A stretch of 64,000 bases of DNA from Agrococcus beijingensis (GCF_030758955.1 NZ_CP132360.1:936905-1000904); one strand, 5' to 3'; shown: positions 26,276 to 34,152, counted from the first letter of the stretch. Translations and numbers: made by a program. The notes: a model not told the origin generated them from the sequence alone.

Positions 26276-26763
26276 CCGTTCACGTCGCCCGCAGCCTCAT
26301 CGCCGATGAAGTAGTAGAGCGGCCAGCCGTTCAGCGTCACCTGCGTGGCGCCGTCGACGCCGGTGATCGTGGCCACCTCACCGGTGACCCCTTCGACCTC
26401 CGGGGCGTCGTCGCCCTCGACGGTCACCGCCGGCCAGTTGGTGGCGCACTGTCCCTCGCAGGTGCTGGCACCGGCGCCCTGGGTGTCGTTGTCGAACATG
26501 TAGACGGTCATGCCCTCGCCGTCGACCACGATCTCGCCGAGCGACGATTCGGCGACCATCAGGCTGAGATCCTCCGAGCCGGCCTCGGCCGAGCCCGACG
26601 GCTCAGCCGAGCCCGAGGGCTCGGCCGAGGCCGACGGCTCCGCAGCCTCGGAGGAGGTCGTGGCTGGCGGAGAGGTGGATTCAGGAGTCGTGCTCGCACA
26701 GCCGGCGAGCGCGACGACGAGCAGTCCGGCGGCCAGTGCCGCCGAGGTGATCCTCGAAGTCAT
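26215..26763 (-). CDS. Surface lipoprotein with COG4315-type repeats
   Basis: 182 aa. The signal peptide has lipobox ALAGC (Cys22), followed by a Ser/Glu/Pro linker with repeated SAEPSG units. The core has the COG4315 secreted-repeat pattern: TVYMFDNDTQGAGASTC, CATNWPAV and VTLNGWPLYYFIGD. Such proteins often accompany ECF sigma factors in Actinobacteria. Its own promoter (26806-26833) matches that of the adjacent sigma factor, so it is probably a regulon member. GAAGGGA precedes ATG 26763. Confidence 0.85.
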   Translation of the reverse strand: MTSRITSAALAAGLLVVALAGCASTTPESTSPPATTSSEAAEPSASAEPSGSAEPSGSAEAGSEDLSLMVAESSLGEIVVDGEGMTVYMFDNDTQGAGASTCEGQCATNWPAVTVEGDDAPEVEGVTGEVATITGVDGATQVTLNGWPLYYFIGDEAAGDVNGQAVNEVWWVLSPAGERMAD

Positions 26764-26805
26764 CAGAGCGTCCCTTCGTGAAAGGCCGCGGATGCGGTCA
26801 CTGGG

Positions 26806-26833
26806 TACACGATGTCGACGCGCCCAGGGTTCA
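26806..26833 (-). promoter_or_regulatory. ECF promoter TGAACC-N16-CGTGTA for the lipoprotein gene
   Basis: Minus strand: -35 TGAACC (26828-26833), 16-nt spacer, -10 CGTGTA (26806-26811). The -35 shares bases with the anti-sigma gene's TGA stop (26831-26833). It has the same signature as the two divergent promoters at 28060-28119. Confidence 0.7.
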
Positions 26834-27538
26834 CTCGGCGTCGAGGTCGGCGCGCATCAGCACGCTGTCGTCCTCCTGCAGCCGGATCTCGATGGCGGCG
26901 ATGTCGTCGACGTCGAGCGACGTCCCGGCGCTCAGGCGCGCCGTCGCTCCAGGCAGGGCGCGCCAGCTCGAGACCTCGCTCGCATTGCCGTCGTGGTCGA
27001 GGACGACCAGCGTGTACGGCACGCCCTCAGCGGCATCCGCTCCCCCGTCGCCGTCGTAGCGGCACTCGACCTGGATGCGGGTGCCCCAGCGCACCGCGTC
27101 GAGCTCGGCGGACGCCGTCAGGGGCGCATCTTCGACCGCCGCCAGCGCGAACGCGCGGTCGGCGGTCGGCAGCGACGCGATCACGCCCCCGATCGCGACC
27201 ACGAGCGCCACGACCAGCGCGGCTGCCGCCGCCAGCCCGCCGATCCACCACGACCGTCGACGACGTGCCTCCCGGGCGGCGCGCGCAAGCAGCTGCGCCC
27301 TCGCGCCGTCGTCGACCAGCGGGCTGTCATCGACGGCCGTCGCCGTCTGCAGCGAGCGCGCCCGCACCGGGTCGACCCGGGCCAGCAGGCCCATCGTCGG
27401 TGCGATCTCGGCCAGGGCGCGTGCACACCGCGCGCACGAGTCGAGGTGCGCCTCGTACGCCCGCCGATCGGCGGTGCTGAGGGCGCCGAGCAGGTAGGCC
27501 GCATCCCACTCCGCGAAGTGCGCGTGATCGTGGTTCAC
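26831..27538 (-). CDS. Anti-sigma factor (zinc-finger type, RskA/RslA-like)
   Basis: 235 aa from GTG 27538, overlapping the sigma gene stop (GTGA). The cytoplasmic N-terminus has a ZAS-type H-x3-C-x2-C (AHLDSCARCARAL, near residue 33-38) and helices that would hold the sigma factor. One membrane helix lies near residues 100-120 (WWIGGLAAAAALVVALVV), and the outside domain is the RskA-like C-terminal fold. It should sequester the ECF sigma factor until an envelope signal triggers release. Confidence 0.88.
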   Translation of the reverse strand: MNHDHAHFAEWDAAYLLGALSTADRRAYEAHLDSCARCARALAEIAPTMGLLARVDPVRARSLQTATAVDDSPLVDDGARAQLLARAAREARRRRSWWIGGLAAAAALVVALVVAIGGVIASLPTADRAFALAAVEDAPLTASAELDAVRWGTRIQVECRYDGDGGADAAEGVPYTLVVLDHDGNASEVSSWRALPGATARLSAGTSLDVDDIAAIEIRLQEDDSVLMRADLDAE

Positions 27539-28038
27539 CGTGTCACCCCCTGCTCCTGGAGCGCGAGCCGCATCGCCCGCAGCCCGTAGTGGAGGCGTGA
27601 CTTCACGGTGCCCTCCGGGATGCCGAGATCCGCGGCGATCACGGCGCACGACAGACCGCGGTAGTAGGCGCGGATGATCACCGCGCGATGCTCGATGCTC
27701 AATTGGGCCAGGGCCGCCTCGATGAGCATCGCCTCGAACAGCGCCTCGGTGGCGTCGGGCGCCTCGCCCTCGGGCGCATCGGGCAGCAGCACCTCGTGCC
27801 GCCGCCGGGCGCTGCGCGACTCGTCGATGACGAGGTGGCGTGCGACGGTCATGAGCCATGCCCTGGCCGTCGCGGGATCCTCCAGGATCCTGGGGTTGCG
27901 CCAGGCGCGCAGCAGCGTCTCCTGCACGACGTCGTCGGCGCCGGCGCGATCACCGGTGAGGTGGACCACGTAGCGCCACACGGGCGCCGCGTGCGCGTCA
28001 TACAGCTCCCCCAGCAGCCGCTCGTCGTCCGGTGGCAC
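27535..28038 (-). CDS. ECF RNA polymerase sigma factor (SigL/SigK-like)
   Basis: 167 aa from GTG 28038; an in-frame GTG at 28047 is the alternative but leaves no room for the GAGGGGG site. Region 2 is LYDAHAAPVWRYVVHLTGDRAGADDVVQETLLRAWRNP, given here only in outline, and region 4 is HRAVIIRAYYRGLSCAVIAA with PEGTVKSRLHYG. It overlaps its anti-sigma gene and lies behind a promoter of the same type as two neighbouring genes, so it is probably autoregulated. The promoter signature resembles that reported for mycobacterial SigL (TGAACC and CGTGTC). Confidence 0.88.
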   Translation of the reverse strand: MPPDDERLLGELYDAHAAPVWRYVVHLTGDRAGADDVVQETLLRAWRNPRILEDPATARAWLMTVARHLVIDESRSARRRHEVLLPDAPEGEAPDATEALFEAMLIEAALAQLSIEHRAVIIRAYYRGLSCAVIAADLGIPEGTVKSRLHYGLRAMRLALQEQGVTR

Positions 28039-28059
28039 CGCATCCACCCCCTCATGGAT

Positions 28060-28087
28060 GACACGAGAGCAAGCGCCCGGAAGTTCA
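28060..28087 (-). promoter_or_regulatory. ECF promoter TGAACT-N16-CGTGTC for the sigma/anti-sigma operon
   Basis: Minus strand: -35 TGAACT (28082-28087), 16-nt spacer, -10 CGTGTC (28060-28065). It is the mirror image of the promoter at 28092-28119. Confidence 0.7.
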
Positions 28088-28091
28088 CCGT

Positions 28092-28119
28092 TGAACCAGC
28101 GACCGCCGCATCTCGTGTC
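28092..28119 (+). promoter_or_regulatory. ECF promoter TGAACC-N16-CGTGTC for the DUF2231 gene
   Basis: Plus strand: -35 TGAACC (28092-28097), 16-nt spacer, -10 CGTGTC (28114-28119), then 6 nt to ATG 28126, so the transcript is probably leaderless. The inner dyad GTTCA-N4-TGAAC (28083-28096) and the outer dyad GACACGAGA/TCTCGTGTC (28060-28068/28111-28119) share the centre 28089.5. Confidence 0.75.
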
Positions 28120-28125
28120 TCGAGT

Positions 28126-28626
28126 ATGGACCCGCTTCGCGCCGTCGGCGCCTTCGAGATCACCGGCCTCCCGATGCATCCGCTCCTCGTCCATGCCGTG
28201 GTCATCCTGGTGCCGCTCACCGCGCTCGCGCTGGTGCTCGGCAGCGTCTGGCCCGCCGCACGACGCCGGCTCGGCATCGTCACGCCGCTCGCGGCGCTGC
28301 TGATGGTGGCGCTCGTGCCGCTGACGGTCGCCGCCGGGCTCGCGCTGAAGGAGCTCGTCGGCGCGATCCCGGCCGTCGAGACCCATGAGGGCTACGGGCG
28401 GATGCTGCTGCCGTGGGTGATCGGGATGTTCGTCGTCGCCGCGGCGCAGTGGGCGTGGTTCCGCTGGGGCATGCCGGCGAGGACGGAGACTCGCCCGCCG
28501 AGGGCGCGCATCATCACGATCGTGCTGGCCGTGCTGGCCGTCGCGACGGCCGCCGGCAGCGTCGTGATCGTCGCTCTGGCGGGCGACTCCGGTGCCCGCG
28601 CGGTGTGGGGTGGACTCGTCGGCTGA
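28126..28626 (+). CDS. DUF2231-family membrane protein
   Basis: 166 aa with four membrane helices. The family signature LPMHPLLVHAVVILVPL lies at about residues 16-32. The function of DUF2231 proteins is not settled. It is transcribed divergently from the ECF sigma operon from a promoter of identical design, which makes it the most likely regulon member besides the lipoprotein. ATG 28126 lies 6 nt after the -10. Confidence 0.88.
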   Translation: MDPLRAVGAFEITGLPMHPLLVHAVVILVPLTALALVLGSVWPAARRRLGIVTPLAALLMVALVPLTVAAGLALKELVGAIPAVETHEGYGRMLLPWVIGMFVVAAAQWAWFRWGMPARTETRPPRARIITIVLAVLAVATAAGSVVIVALAGDSGARAVWGGLVG

Positions 28627-28663
28627 CGTGCGAGCCGCCCGCCGGACGCGGCGCGACCGGACC

Positions 28664-28669
28664 GATACT
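28664..28669 (+). promoter_or_regulatory. -10 GATACT, leaderless start of phosphoesterase gene
   Basis: GATACT, 6 nt, then GTG 28676. The first base departs from TANNNT. Confidence 0.4.
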
Positions 28670-28675
28670 GGTGGG

Positions 28676-29194
28676 GTGGCCACGACACTGCTGCTGCTGA
28701 GCGACACCCACCTGCCCGTGCGCGCGAAGGCGCTGCAGCCGCAGGTGTGGCGGCTCGTCGAGGAGGCCGACGTGGTGATCCATGCCGGCGACTGGGTGGA
28801 GGTCGCGCTGCTCGACGAGCTCGAGGCGCGAGCCGCGCGCGTCGTGGGCGTCGCGGGCAACAACGACGGGCCCGAGCTGCACCGGCGGCTCGGCGAGGTC
28901 GCGCACGTCGAGGTCGAGGGCGTGCGGATCGCGGTCGTCCACGAGACGGGCGCCGCCGCCGGCCGCGAGCGACGCGTCGACGAGCGGTTCGGCGCCGCCT
29001 CGAGCGCGCCCCGCGACGTGCTGGTCTTCGGCCACTCCCACATCCCCTGGGACTCGGTCACACCGGGCGGTCTGCGGCTGCTGAACCCCGGCTCCCCCAC
29101 CGACCGGCGACGCCAGCCGGTCGGCACCGTGATGACGGCCCTCGCCGACGCCGGGGCGCTGCGCCAGGTGACTTTGGAGCCGACTCCCCGCTGA
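28676..29194 (+). CDS. YfcE/MJ0936-type metallophosphoesterase
   Basis: 172 aa from GTG 28676, giving the product start ATTLLLLSDTHLP. Metal ligands are visible in order: SDTHL, HAGDWVE, GNNDGPELH, VHETG and FGHSHIPWD, the calcineurin-like phosphoesterase set. These small proteins are cytoplasmic phosphodiesterases with broad in-vitro activity; the native substrate is unknown. It lies 49 nt after the DUF2231 gene with its own probable leaderless promoter. Confidence 0.9.
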   Translation: MATTLLLLSDTHLPVRAKALQPQVWRLVEEADVVIHAGDWVEVALLDELEARAARVVGVAGNNDGPELHRRLGEVAHVEVEGVRIAVVHETGAAAGRERRVDERFGAASSAPRDVLVFGHSHIPWDSVTPGGLRLLNPGSPTDRRRQPVGTVMTALADAGALRQVTLEPTPR

Positions 29195-29200
29195 CGCCGG

Positions 29201-29206
29201 TACCCT
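29201..29206 (+). promoter_or_regulatory. Candidate -10 TACCCT for the kinase gene
   Basis: It lies 24 nt before ATG 29231, upstream of the GGAGG ribosome site at 29221-29225. Confidence 0.35.
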
Positions 29207-29230
29207 TTGGGGGACAAGTCGGAGGACGCC

Positions 29231-30691
29231 ATGCAGCAAGCAGATCCGCTCCCCACGGGCAGCGTGGTCGCCGGCAGGTACCGCCTCGGCGCCCTGCTGG
29301 GCACGGGCGGCATGTCCTCCGTGCACCGCGCCGACGACGAGGTGCTCGGGCGCCAGGTCGCCATGAAGATCGTGGCTCGAGGCGCCCCGGACGCCGCCGA
29401 GAGCGAGCGGATCCGCGCCGAGATCGACCTGCTCGCATCGCTCCAGCACCGCGCACTGGTGACGCTGTTCGACGCGGGCACCGCCGTGGTCGACGGCCGC
29501 CCCGTCACCTACCTCGCGATGGAGCTCGTCGAGGGGCCGACGCTGGGCCAGCGCGCTGCAGCTGCGCCCATCCCGGTCGAGGAGGTCACGCGCATGGCGC
29601 AGGATCTCGCGGAGGCATTGGTCGTCGTGCACGCGCGGGGCGTGGTGCATCGCGACATCAAGCCTGCGAACATCCTGCTCGCACCGGCGCTGGTGCCCGG
29701 CCGGGAGTTCGACGCGAAGCTCGCCGACTTCGGCATCGCCTCCCTGGTCGACGGCGCCCGTCTCACCGCGACGGGCACCGTGCTCGGCACCGCCGGCTAC
29801 CTGAGCCCCGAGCAGGCGACCGGCAGCCGCGTCGCGGCATCGTCGGACATCTACTCGCTCGGGCTCGTGCTGCTCGAGGCGCTCACCGGCCGCCGCGAGT
29901 TCCCCGGCACGATGCTCGAGTCGGTGAGCGCCCGGCTGGCGCGCGATCCGGTCGTGCCGGGCGAGCTGGGCTACGAGTGGAAGTCGCTGCTCTCGGCGAT
30001 GACTGCTCGAGACCCCGAGGCGCGGCCCGCCGCGACGGCCGTGCTCGAGCGCGTGACGGCGTGGTCGGCAGCGGCAGCGCCGGGCGGCGCCGAGCCGACC
30101 GGCGCCGAGCCGACCGGCGCGATGATCGCGCTCGCCGGCACCGCACTGCTCGCCGCGCAGCCCGACCCGACCGCTGCCGCACCGATCGCGACCGCGCCCG
30201 TCACCGCCGCTCCGAGCACGTCCGAACAGGACACCGTCGAGCAGCCCGCGCCCGCGCGCGGCTCGAGGCGTCGGAGGTGGCCCGCCGTCGCGACCCTCGT
30301 CGCCGCGGTCGCCGCACTCGTCGTCGCCGCGCCGCTCGCCACCCTCCAATGGTCGGCACCGACACCCACGGCCGATCCCGCGGTCGCCGAGACCATGCCG
30401 AAGGCGCCCACCGCACCCATCGCCGAGGCTCCCGCGCCCACCTCGGTGGAGCCGGCGGCTCCCGCACCGGCGCCCGCGCCCGTGCCTGCGGTCGTCCCGG
30501 CCACCGAAACGGCTGACGGCAACGGCAACGGCAACGGCAACGGGAACGGGAGCGGCAGCAACAGCGGCAGCGGCAGCGGCAGCGACGCCAACAGCGGCAA
30601 TGGCAACGACAACGGCAACGGCAACGGCGGCAGCGGCAACGGCGGCAGCGGCAACGGCAACGGCGGCAACGGCAACGGCAACGGCCCCTGA
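29231..30691 (+). CDS. PknB-type Ser/Thr protein kinase with Gly-Asn extracellular tail
   Basis: 486 aa. The kinase domain spans about residues 17-280: glycine loop LGTGGMSSV, Lys46 in VAMKI, HRDIKPANIL (140-149), DFGIAS (166-171) and SPEQ. An Ala/Pro-rich linker leads to one membrane helix (about 350-374). Outside lies an Ala/Pro-rich stretch and a final tail of about 57 residues (430-486) made almost only of Gly, Asn and Ser. There are no PASTA domains, so the input signal is unclear. The start is set by GGAGG and the immediate kinase fold. Confidence 0.92.
   Translation: MQQADPLPTGSVVAGRYRLGALLGTGGMSSVHRADDEVLGRQVAMKIVARGAPDAAESERIRAEIDLLASLQHRALVTLFDAGTAVVDGRPVTYLAMELVEGPTLGQRAAAAPIPVEEVTRMAQDLAEALVVVHARGVVHRDIKPANILLAPALVPGREFDAKLADFGIASLVDGARLTATGTVLGTAGYLSPEQATGSRVAASSDIYSLGLVLLEALTGRREFPGTMLESVSARLARDPVVPGELGYEWKSLLSAMTARDPEARPAATAVLERVTAWSAAAAPGGAEPTGAEPTGAMIALAGTALLAAQPDPTAAAPIATAPVTAAPSTSEQDTVEQPAPARGSRRRRWPAVATLVAAVAALVVAAPLATLQWSAPTPTADPAVAETMPKAPTAPIAEAPAPTSVEPAAPAPAPAPVPAVVPATETADGNGNGNGNGNGSGSNSGSGSGSDANSGNGNDNGNGNGGSGNGGSGNGNGGNGNGNGP
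30518..30688 (+). repeat. In-frame GGCAAC-type hexanucleotide repeat
   Basis: It encodes the Gly-Asn/Gly-Ser tail of the kinase (residues 430-486). Codons alternate GGC/GGG with AAC/AGC, so slippage by 6 bp would change tail length without breaking the frame. Confidence 0.85.
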
Positions 30692-30753
30692 TCTTGGGGC
30701 ATGGTCAGATCGCTGCAGGGCGTTCTACACTCGACCATCCTCAGGAGGTCGTC

Positions 30754-31242
30754 ATGACACGAAGCAGCTCCACCATGTTCGCCGTGCTCGCCGCAGCAGC
30801 CCTCGCACTCGCGGGATGCGCCAGCACGAGTCCAGAACCGGCCAGCAGCGGGCCCGCCGTCGAGAGCGAGCCTGCGGTCGAGAGCGAGTCGGCGACGGCC
30901 GCGCCCACGAGCGCGGCCCCCGACGAGTCGGCCGCGGCAGGCTCGACGACGCTCATCGGCACCGTCGGCACCGACGCCGACCCGGAGGCGTTCGTGATCG
31001 CGCTGACCGATGAGACCGGCGCGCCGGTCACCACGCTGCCCGCGGGCGATTACACGATCACGATCATGGACCCCGCGGTCATGCACAACTTCCACCTCAT
31101 GGGCGAGGGCGTCGACGTCGCGAGCGAGGTCGCGGCAGTCGAGGAGATCGAGTTCGAGATCACCCTCGTCCCCGGCACCTACGAGTACGTCTGCGACCCG
31201 CACGTCGCCAACATGCGCGGGTCGATCGAGGTCACCAGCTGA
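30754..31242 (+). CDS. Cupredoxin-like (plastocyanin-type) lipoprotein
   Basis: 162 aa. Lipobox ALAGC (Cys22) is followed by a Ser/Glu-rich linker and a C-terminal cupredoxin domain. The type-1 copper site is complete: His in AVMHNFHLMG (111 or 114), and the C-x2-H-x3-M set Cys147, His150, Met154 in YVCDPHVANM. It should carry an electron or hold copper at the cell surface. TCAGGAGG precedes ATG 30754. It has no ECF-type promoter, unlike the neighbours upstream. Confidence 0.88.
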   Translation: MTRSSSTMFAVLAAAALALAGCASTSPEPASSGPAVESEPAVESESATAAPTSAAPDESAAAGSTTLIGTVGTDADPEAFVIALTDETGAPVTTLPAGDYTITIMDPAVMHNFHLMGEGVDVASEVAAVEEIEFEITLVPGTYEYVCDPHVANMRGSIEVTS

Positions 31243-32078
31243 CTCACACCACGCTGCTGACCGGCGCCTCCGACGGCATCGGCGCCGCTGCCGCGCGGCA
31301 GCTCGCCGCCCGCGGGCATCGGCTGCTGCTCGTCGGCCGCTCCCCTGAGCGGACGGCGGCGGTGGCCCGTGAGACCGGCGCTGCGCACTTCGTGGCCGAC
31401 TTCTCCCGTCTCGACGACGTGCGCCGTCTCGCCGACGAGGTGCACGCATCCACCGACCGCCTCGACGTGCTCGCGAACAACGCCGGCGGCATCCTCGGCG
31501 CGCGCAGGGTCACCGTCGACGGCAACGAGCAGACCTTCCAGGTGAACCACCTCGCGCCGTTCCTGCTGACGCAGCTGCTGCTGCCGCTGCTGGAAGCGGG
31601 CGACGGGATGGTGGTGAACACGGCCAGCTCCGCCGCGCGGCGGCTGGCGAGGTTCGACATCGACGACCTGAACGCCGAGCGCGGCCACTCGCCCGAGCAC
31701 GCCTACGGCAACGCCAAGCTCGCCAACATCCTGCACGCTCGCGGGCTGCTGGCCCGCTACGGCGACCGGGGCATCCGGGCGGTCGCCTTCGATCCCGGCA
31801 ACGTGCGCACGAGCTTCGCCGCCGGCTCCGGCAGCTTCCTGCGGCTGGTCTACCGCACGCCGCTGTCGCGGCTGCTGCTGATCAGCGCCGAGCGGGGCGG
31901 CGAGAACCTGGTCTTCTTCGTCGACGGCACACCGGGCGAGACCTGGCAGCCGGGCGTCTTCCACACCCAGCAGCGGCCCGCGTCGGCGGCAGAGACCAGT
32001 CCGCTGGTGCACGCCGACCTCTTCGTCGACCTGCTGTGGGAGCGCAGCGAGGCGCTCGTCGCCCCCTGGCTGCGCTGA
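31239..32078 (+). CDS. SDR-family oxidoreductase with probable CTG start
   Basis: 279 aa if read from CTG 31239. The cofactor loop LLTGASDGIGAA lies only a few residues after this codon, and no ATG, GTG or TTG exists in frame before it. The first standard start (GTG 31362) would remove the whole nucleotide-binding strand. CTG overlaps the cupredoxin stop as CTGA, and GAGGT lies 6 nt upstream, the ideal layout for coupled initiation. The rest has LANNAGG, the catalytic YGNAK-like HAYGNAKLAN and a retinol-dehydrogenase-like core. Substrate unknown. Confidence 0.8.
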   Translation: MTHTTLLTGASDGIGAAAARQLAARGHRLLLVGRSPERTAAVARETGAAHFVADFSRLDDVRRLADEVHASTDRLDVLANNAGGILGARRVTVDGNEQTFQVNHLAPFLLTQLLLPLLEAGDGMVVNTASSAARRLARFDIDDLNAERGHSPEHAYGNAKLANILHARGLLARYGDRGIRAVAFDPGNVRTSFAAGSGSFLRLVYRTPLSRLLLISAERGGENLVFFVDGTPGETWQPGVFHTQQRPASAAETSPLVHADLFVDLLWERSEALVAPWLR

Positions 32079-32193
32079 GCGCCGGTTCACGCCGCCACCA
32101 CCGCGGAGCGCATCCGCGTCGGCGCGCATCCTCCGGCGGTGCGGCCGTCGGTGCAGGATGAGGTCAGCCACCGATCGCTGACTCAGGAGCCCC

Positions 32194-33393
32194 ATGACCA
32201 TCGACGTGCCCGCGCTCCGCGCGCAGTTCCCCTCGCTCGCCTCCGGCATCGCCCACTTCGACGGGCCGGGCGGCACGCAGACGCCGCGGGCGGTGGGCGA
32301 GGCGATCGCCGCGACGCTCACGCAGCCGCTCTCGAACCGCGGCAGCCTGGTCGTGAGCGAGCGGAACGCCGACGCGGCGGTCGTCGCGTTCCGCAGCGCC
32401 ATGGCCGATCTGCTCGGCGCCGACCCGCGCGGCATCGTCTACGGCCGCAGCGCCACGCAGCTCGTCTACGACTTCTCGCGCCACCTCGCCAAGCGCTGGG
32501 GCGCGGGCGACGAGGTGGTCGTCTCGCGGCTCGACCACGACGCGAACGTGCGCCCCTGGCTGCAGGCGGCGGCCCGCGCCGGCGCGACCGTGCGCTGGCT
32601 CGAGCTCGACCCCACGACCGCCGACCTCGACCTCGACGCGCTCGACGCGGTGATCACCGACCGCACCCGCCTCGTCGCCGTCACGGCCGCATCCAACCTC
32701 CTAGGCACGAAGCCTGACCTCGCGCGCATCGCGGCGCGCGCGCACGAGGTCGGGGCACTGGTCTTCGTCGACGGCGTGCACTACGCCGCCCACGCGGCGG
32801 TCGACGTGCGGGCGCTCGGCGCCGACCTCTTCGTCTGCTCGCCCTACAAGTTCTTCGGCCCCCACTGCGGCGTGCTCGCGGCCGATCCGGCGCTGCTCGA
32901 GACGATCGAGCCCGACAAGCTGCTGCCCTCGACGAACGCCGTGCCCGAGCGGTTCGAGCTCGGCACGCTGCCGTACGAGCTGATGGCCGGCGCGACCGCC
33001 GCCGTCGACGTGATCGCGAGCCTCGCCCCCGTCGACGGCACGCGGCGCGAGCGGCTGCTCGCCGCGCACCACGCGATCGAGCAGCACGAGCTGCGGCTCC
33101 GAACCCGCCTCGAGGAGGGCATCCGCGCGCTCGACGGCATCGCGCTGCACTCGGTCGCCGCCGACCGCACGCCGACGCTGTTCCTCACCTTCGCGGGCCG
33201 CGATGCGGCGGATGCGTCGCGGTCGTTCGCGTCGGAGGGCATCCATGCGCCGGCGGGCACGTTCTACGCCCACGAGCCGTTCCAGGCGCTCGGGCTCGAC
33301 GTCGAGCACGGCCTGCGCGTCGGCCTCGCGCCGTACAGCGACGACGCCGACGTCGACCGGCTGCTCGCAGCGCTCTCAGCCTTCGTGCGCTGA
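32194..33393 (+). CDS. Class V aminotransferase / cysteine-desulfurase-like PLP enzyme
   Basis: 399 aa. The PLP lysine is Lys219 in VCSPYKFFGPH. Other family segments are HFDGPGGTQTP, SRLDHDANVRPW, AASNLLGTKPD and FVDGVHYAAHAAVD. The family includes desulfurases and isopenicillin-N-epimerase-like enzymes, and the variant group cannot be pinned down. No Fe-S genes are adjacent. AGGAG lies 4 nt before ATG 32194. Its end overlaps the convergent hydrolase by 18 nt. Confidence 0.85.
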   Translation: MTIDVPALRAQFPSLASGIAHFDGPGGTQTPRAVGEAIAATLTQPLSNRGSLVVSERNADAAVVAFRSAMADLLGADPRGIVYGRSATQLVYDFSRHLAKRWGAGDEVVVSRLDHDANVRPWLQAAARAGATVRWLELDPTTADLDLDALDAVITDRTRLVAVTAASNLLGTKPDLARIAARAHEVGALVFVDGVHYAAHAAVDVRALGADLFVCSPYKFFGPHCGVLAADPALLETIEPDKLLPSTNAVPERFELGTLPYELMAGATAAVDVIASLAPVDGTRRERLLAAHHAIEQHELRLRTRLEEGIRALDGIALHSVAADRTPTLFLTFAGRDAADASRSFASEGIHAPAGTFYAHEPFQALGLDVEHGLRVGLAPYSDDADVDRLLAALSAFVR

Positions 33394-33394
33394 G
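33375..33394. terminator. Hairpin carrying both stop codons of a convergent pair
   Basis: CTCAGC, an 8-nt loop, then GCTGAG. The TGA of the aminotransferase lies in one arm and the TGA of the hydrolase in the other. There is no T-run. Confidence 0.35.
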
Positions 33395-34152
33395 GCCCGC
33401 CCGGTCGCGTGCGCGAGGATCGCGTCGGCGACCGCGCGGGGCGCCGCGTGCTGCGCGACGTGATGGCTGTGCGGGATGTGCACGAGCGCCCCGACGGGTG
33501 CGCGGTCGCGCAGCTCGCGGCTCCAGCGCACGCCCGCGATCGGGTCGCGGTCGCCGCGCACCACCAGCAGCGGCACCGGCAGCGCCGCGACCCGCTCCTC
33601 GAGCGGGTGGGCGAGCATGTGCCGCAGCTGCGCGAGGTACCACGGGATGCCGCAGCGCGCGTAGTCGGTGAAGACGATCTGGTTGATCCACGGCGCCTCG
33701 CCGAGCGAGTCGACGGCGAGCGCGCGGGCCTGCGCGAGCATCGAGCGGTGGCGGCGGTCGGCGACCGGCCCGATCGCGACGACGCGCTCGACGAGCTCGG
33801 GCCGCTGGATCGCGAGCTCGACCGACCACTGCGCGCCCATCGAATGGCCGACGAGCACGACCGGGCCGAGCCGGAGCGCCGTCAGCAGCTCGCCGATCGC
33901 GCCGGCCATGGCGGCGACGTCGAGGTCGCGGCCGGGCTTCGGCACGCCGCCGAACCCGGGCAGGTCGAGCGACACGACCCGGGTGCGCTCGGCCAGCGCC
34001 CGGTGCAGCGGCAGGAAGTAGCGGTGCGAGACGCCGATGCCGTGCACGAGCACGACGGTCGGATGCCCTCGGTCGCGACCCGAGGCATCCGTCAGCACGC
34101 GGAAGGCGAGGTCGCCGACCGCGACGACGCGACCGCTCGGGCGGTGACTCAC
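33376..34152 (-). CDS. Alpha/beta-fold hydrolase
   Basis: 258 aa. The nucleophile is Ser104 in VLVGHSMGAQ; the acid is probably Asp in VVRGDRDPIAG and the base His in PHSHHVAQHA. VLVHGIGVSHRYF forms the oxyanion loop. It is a cytoplasmic esterase/lyase-type hydrolase of unknown substrate. It follows the GNAT gene by 10 nt on the same strand and overlaps the convergent aminotransferase. Confidence 0.88.
   Translation of the reverse strand: MSHRPSGRVVAVGDLAFRVLTDASGRDRGHPTVVLVHGIGVSHRYFLPLHRALAERTRVVSLDLPGFGGVPKPGRDLDVAAMAGAIGELLTALRLGPVVLVGHSMGAQWSVELAIQRPELVERVVAIGPVADRRHRSMLAQARALAVDSLGEAPWINQIVFTDYARCGIPWYLAQLRHMLAHPLEERVAALPVPLLVVRGDRDPIAGVRWSRELRDRAPVGALVHIPHSHHVAQHAAPRAVADAILAHATGRASAHEG

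Noticed and set aside
30684..30700. Terminator after the kinase gene
   Set aside because: GCCCC-N7-GGGGC is only five pairs and has no T-run.
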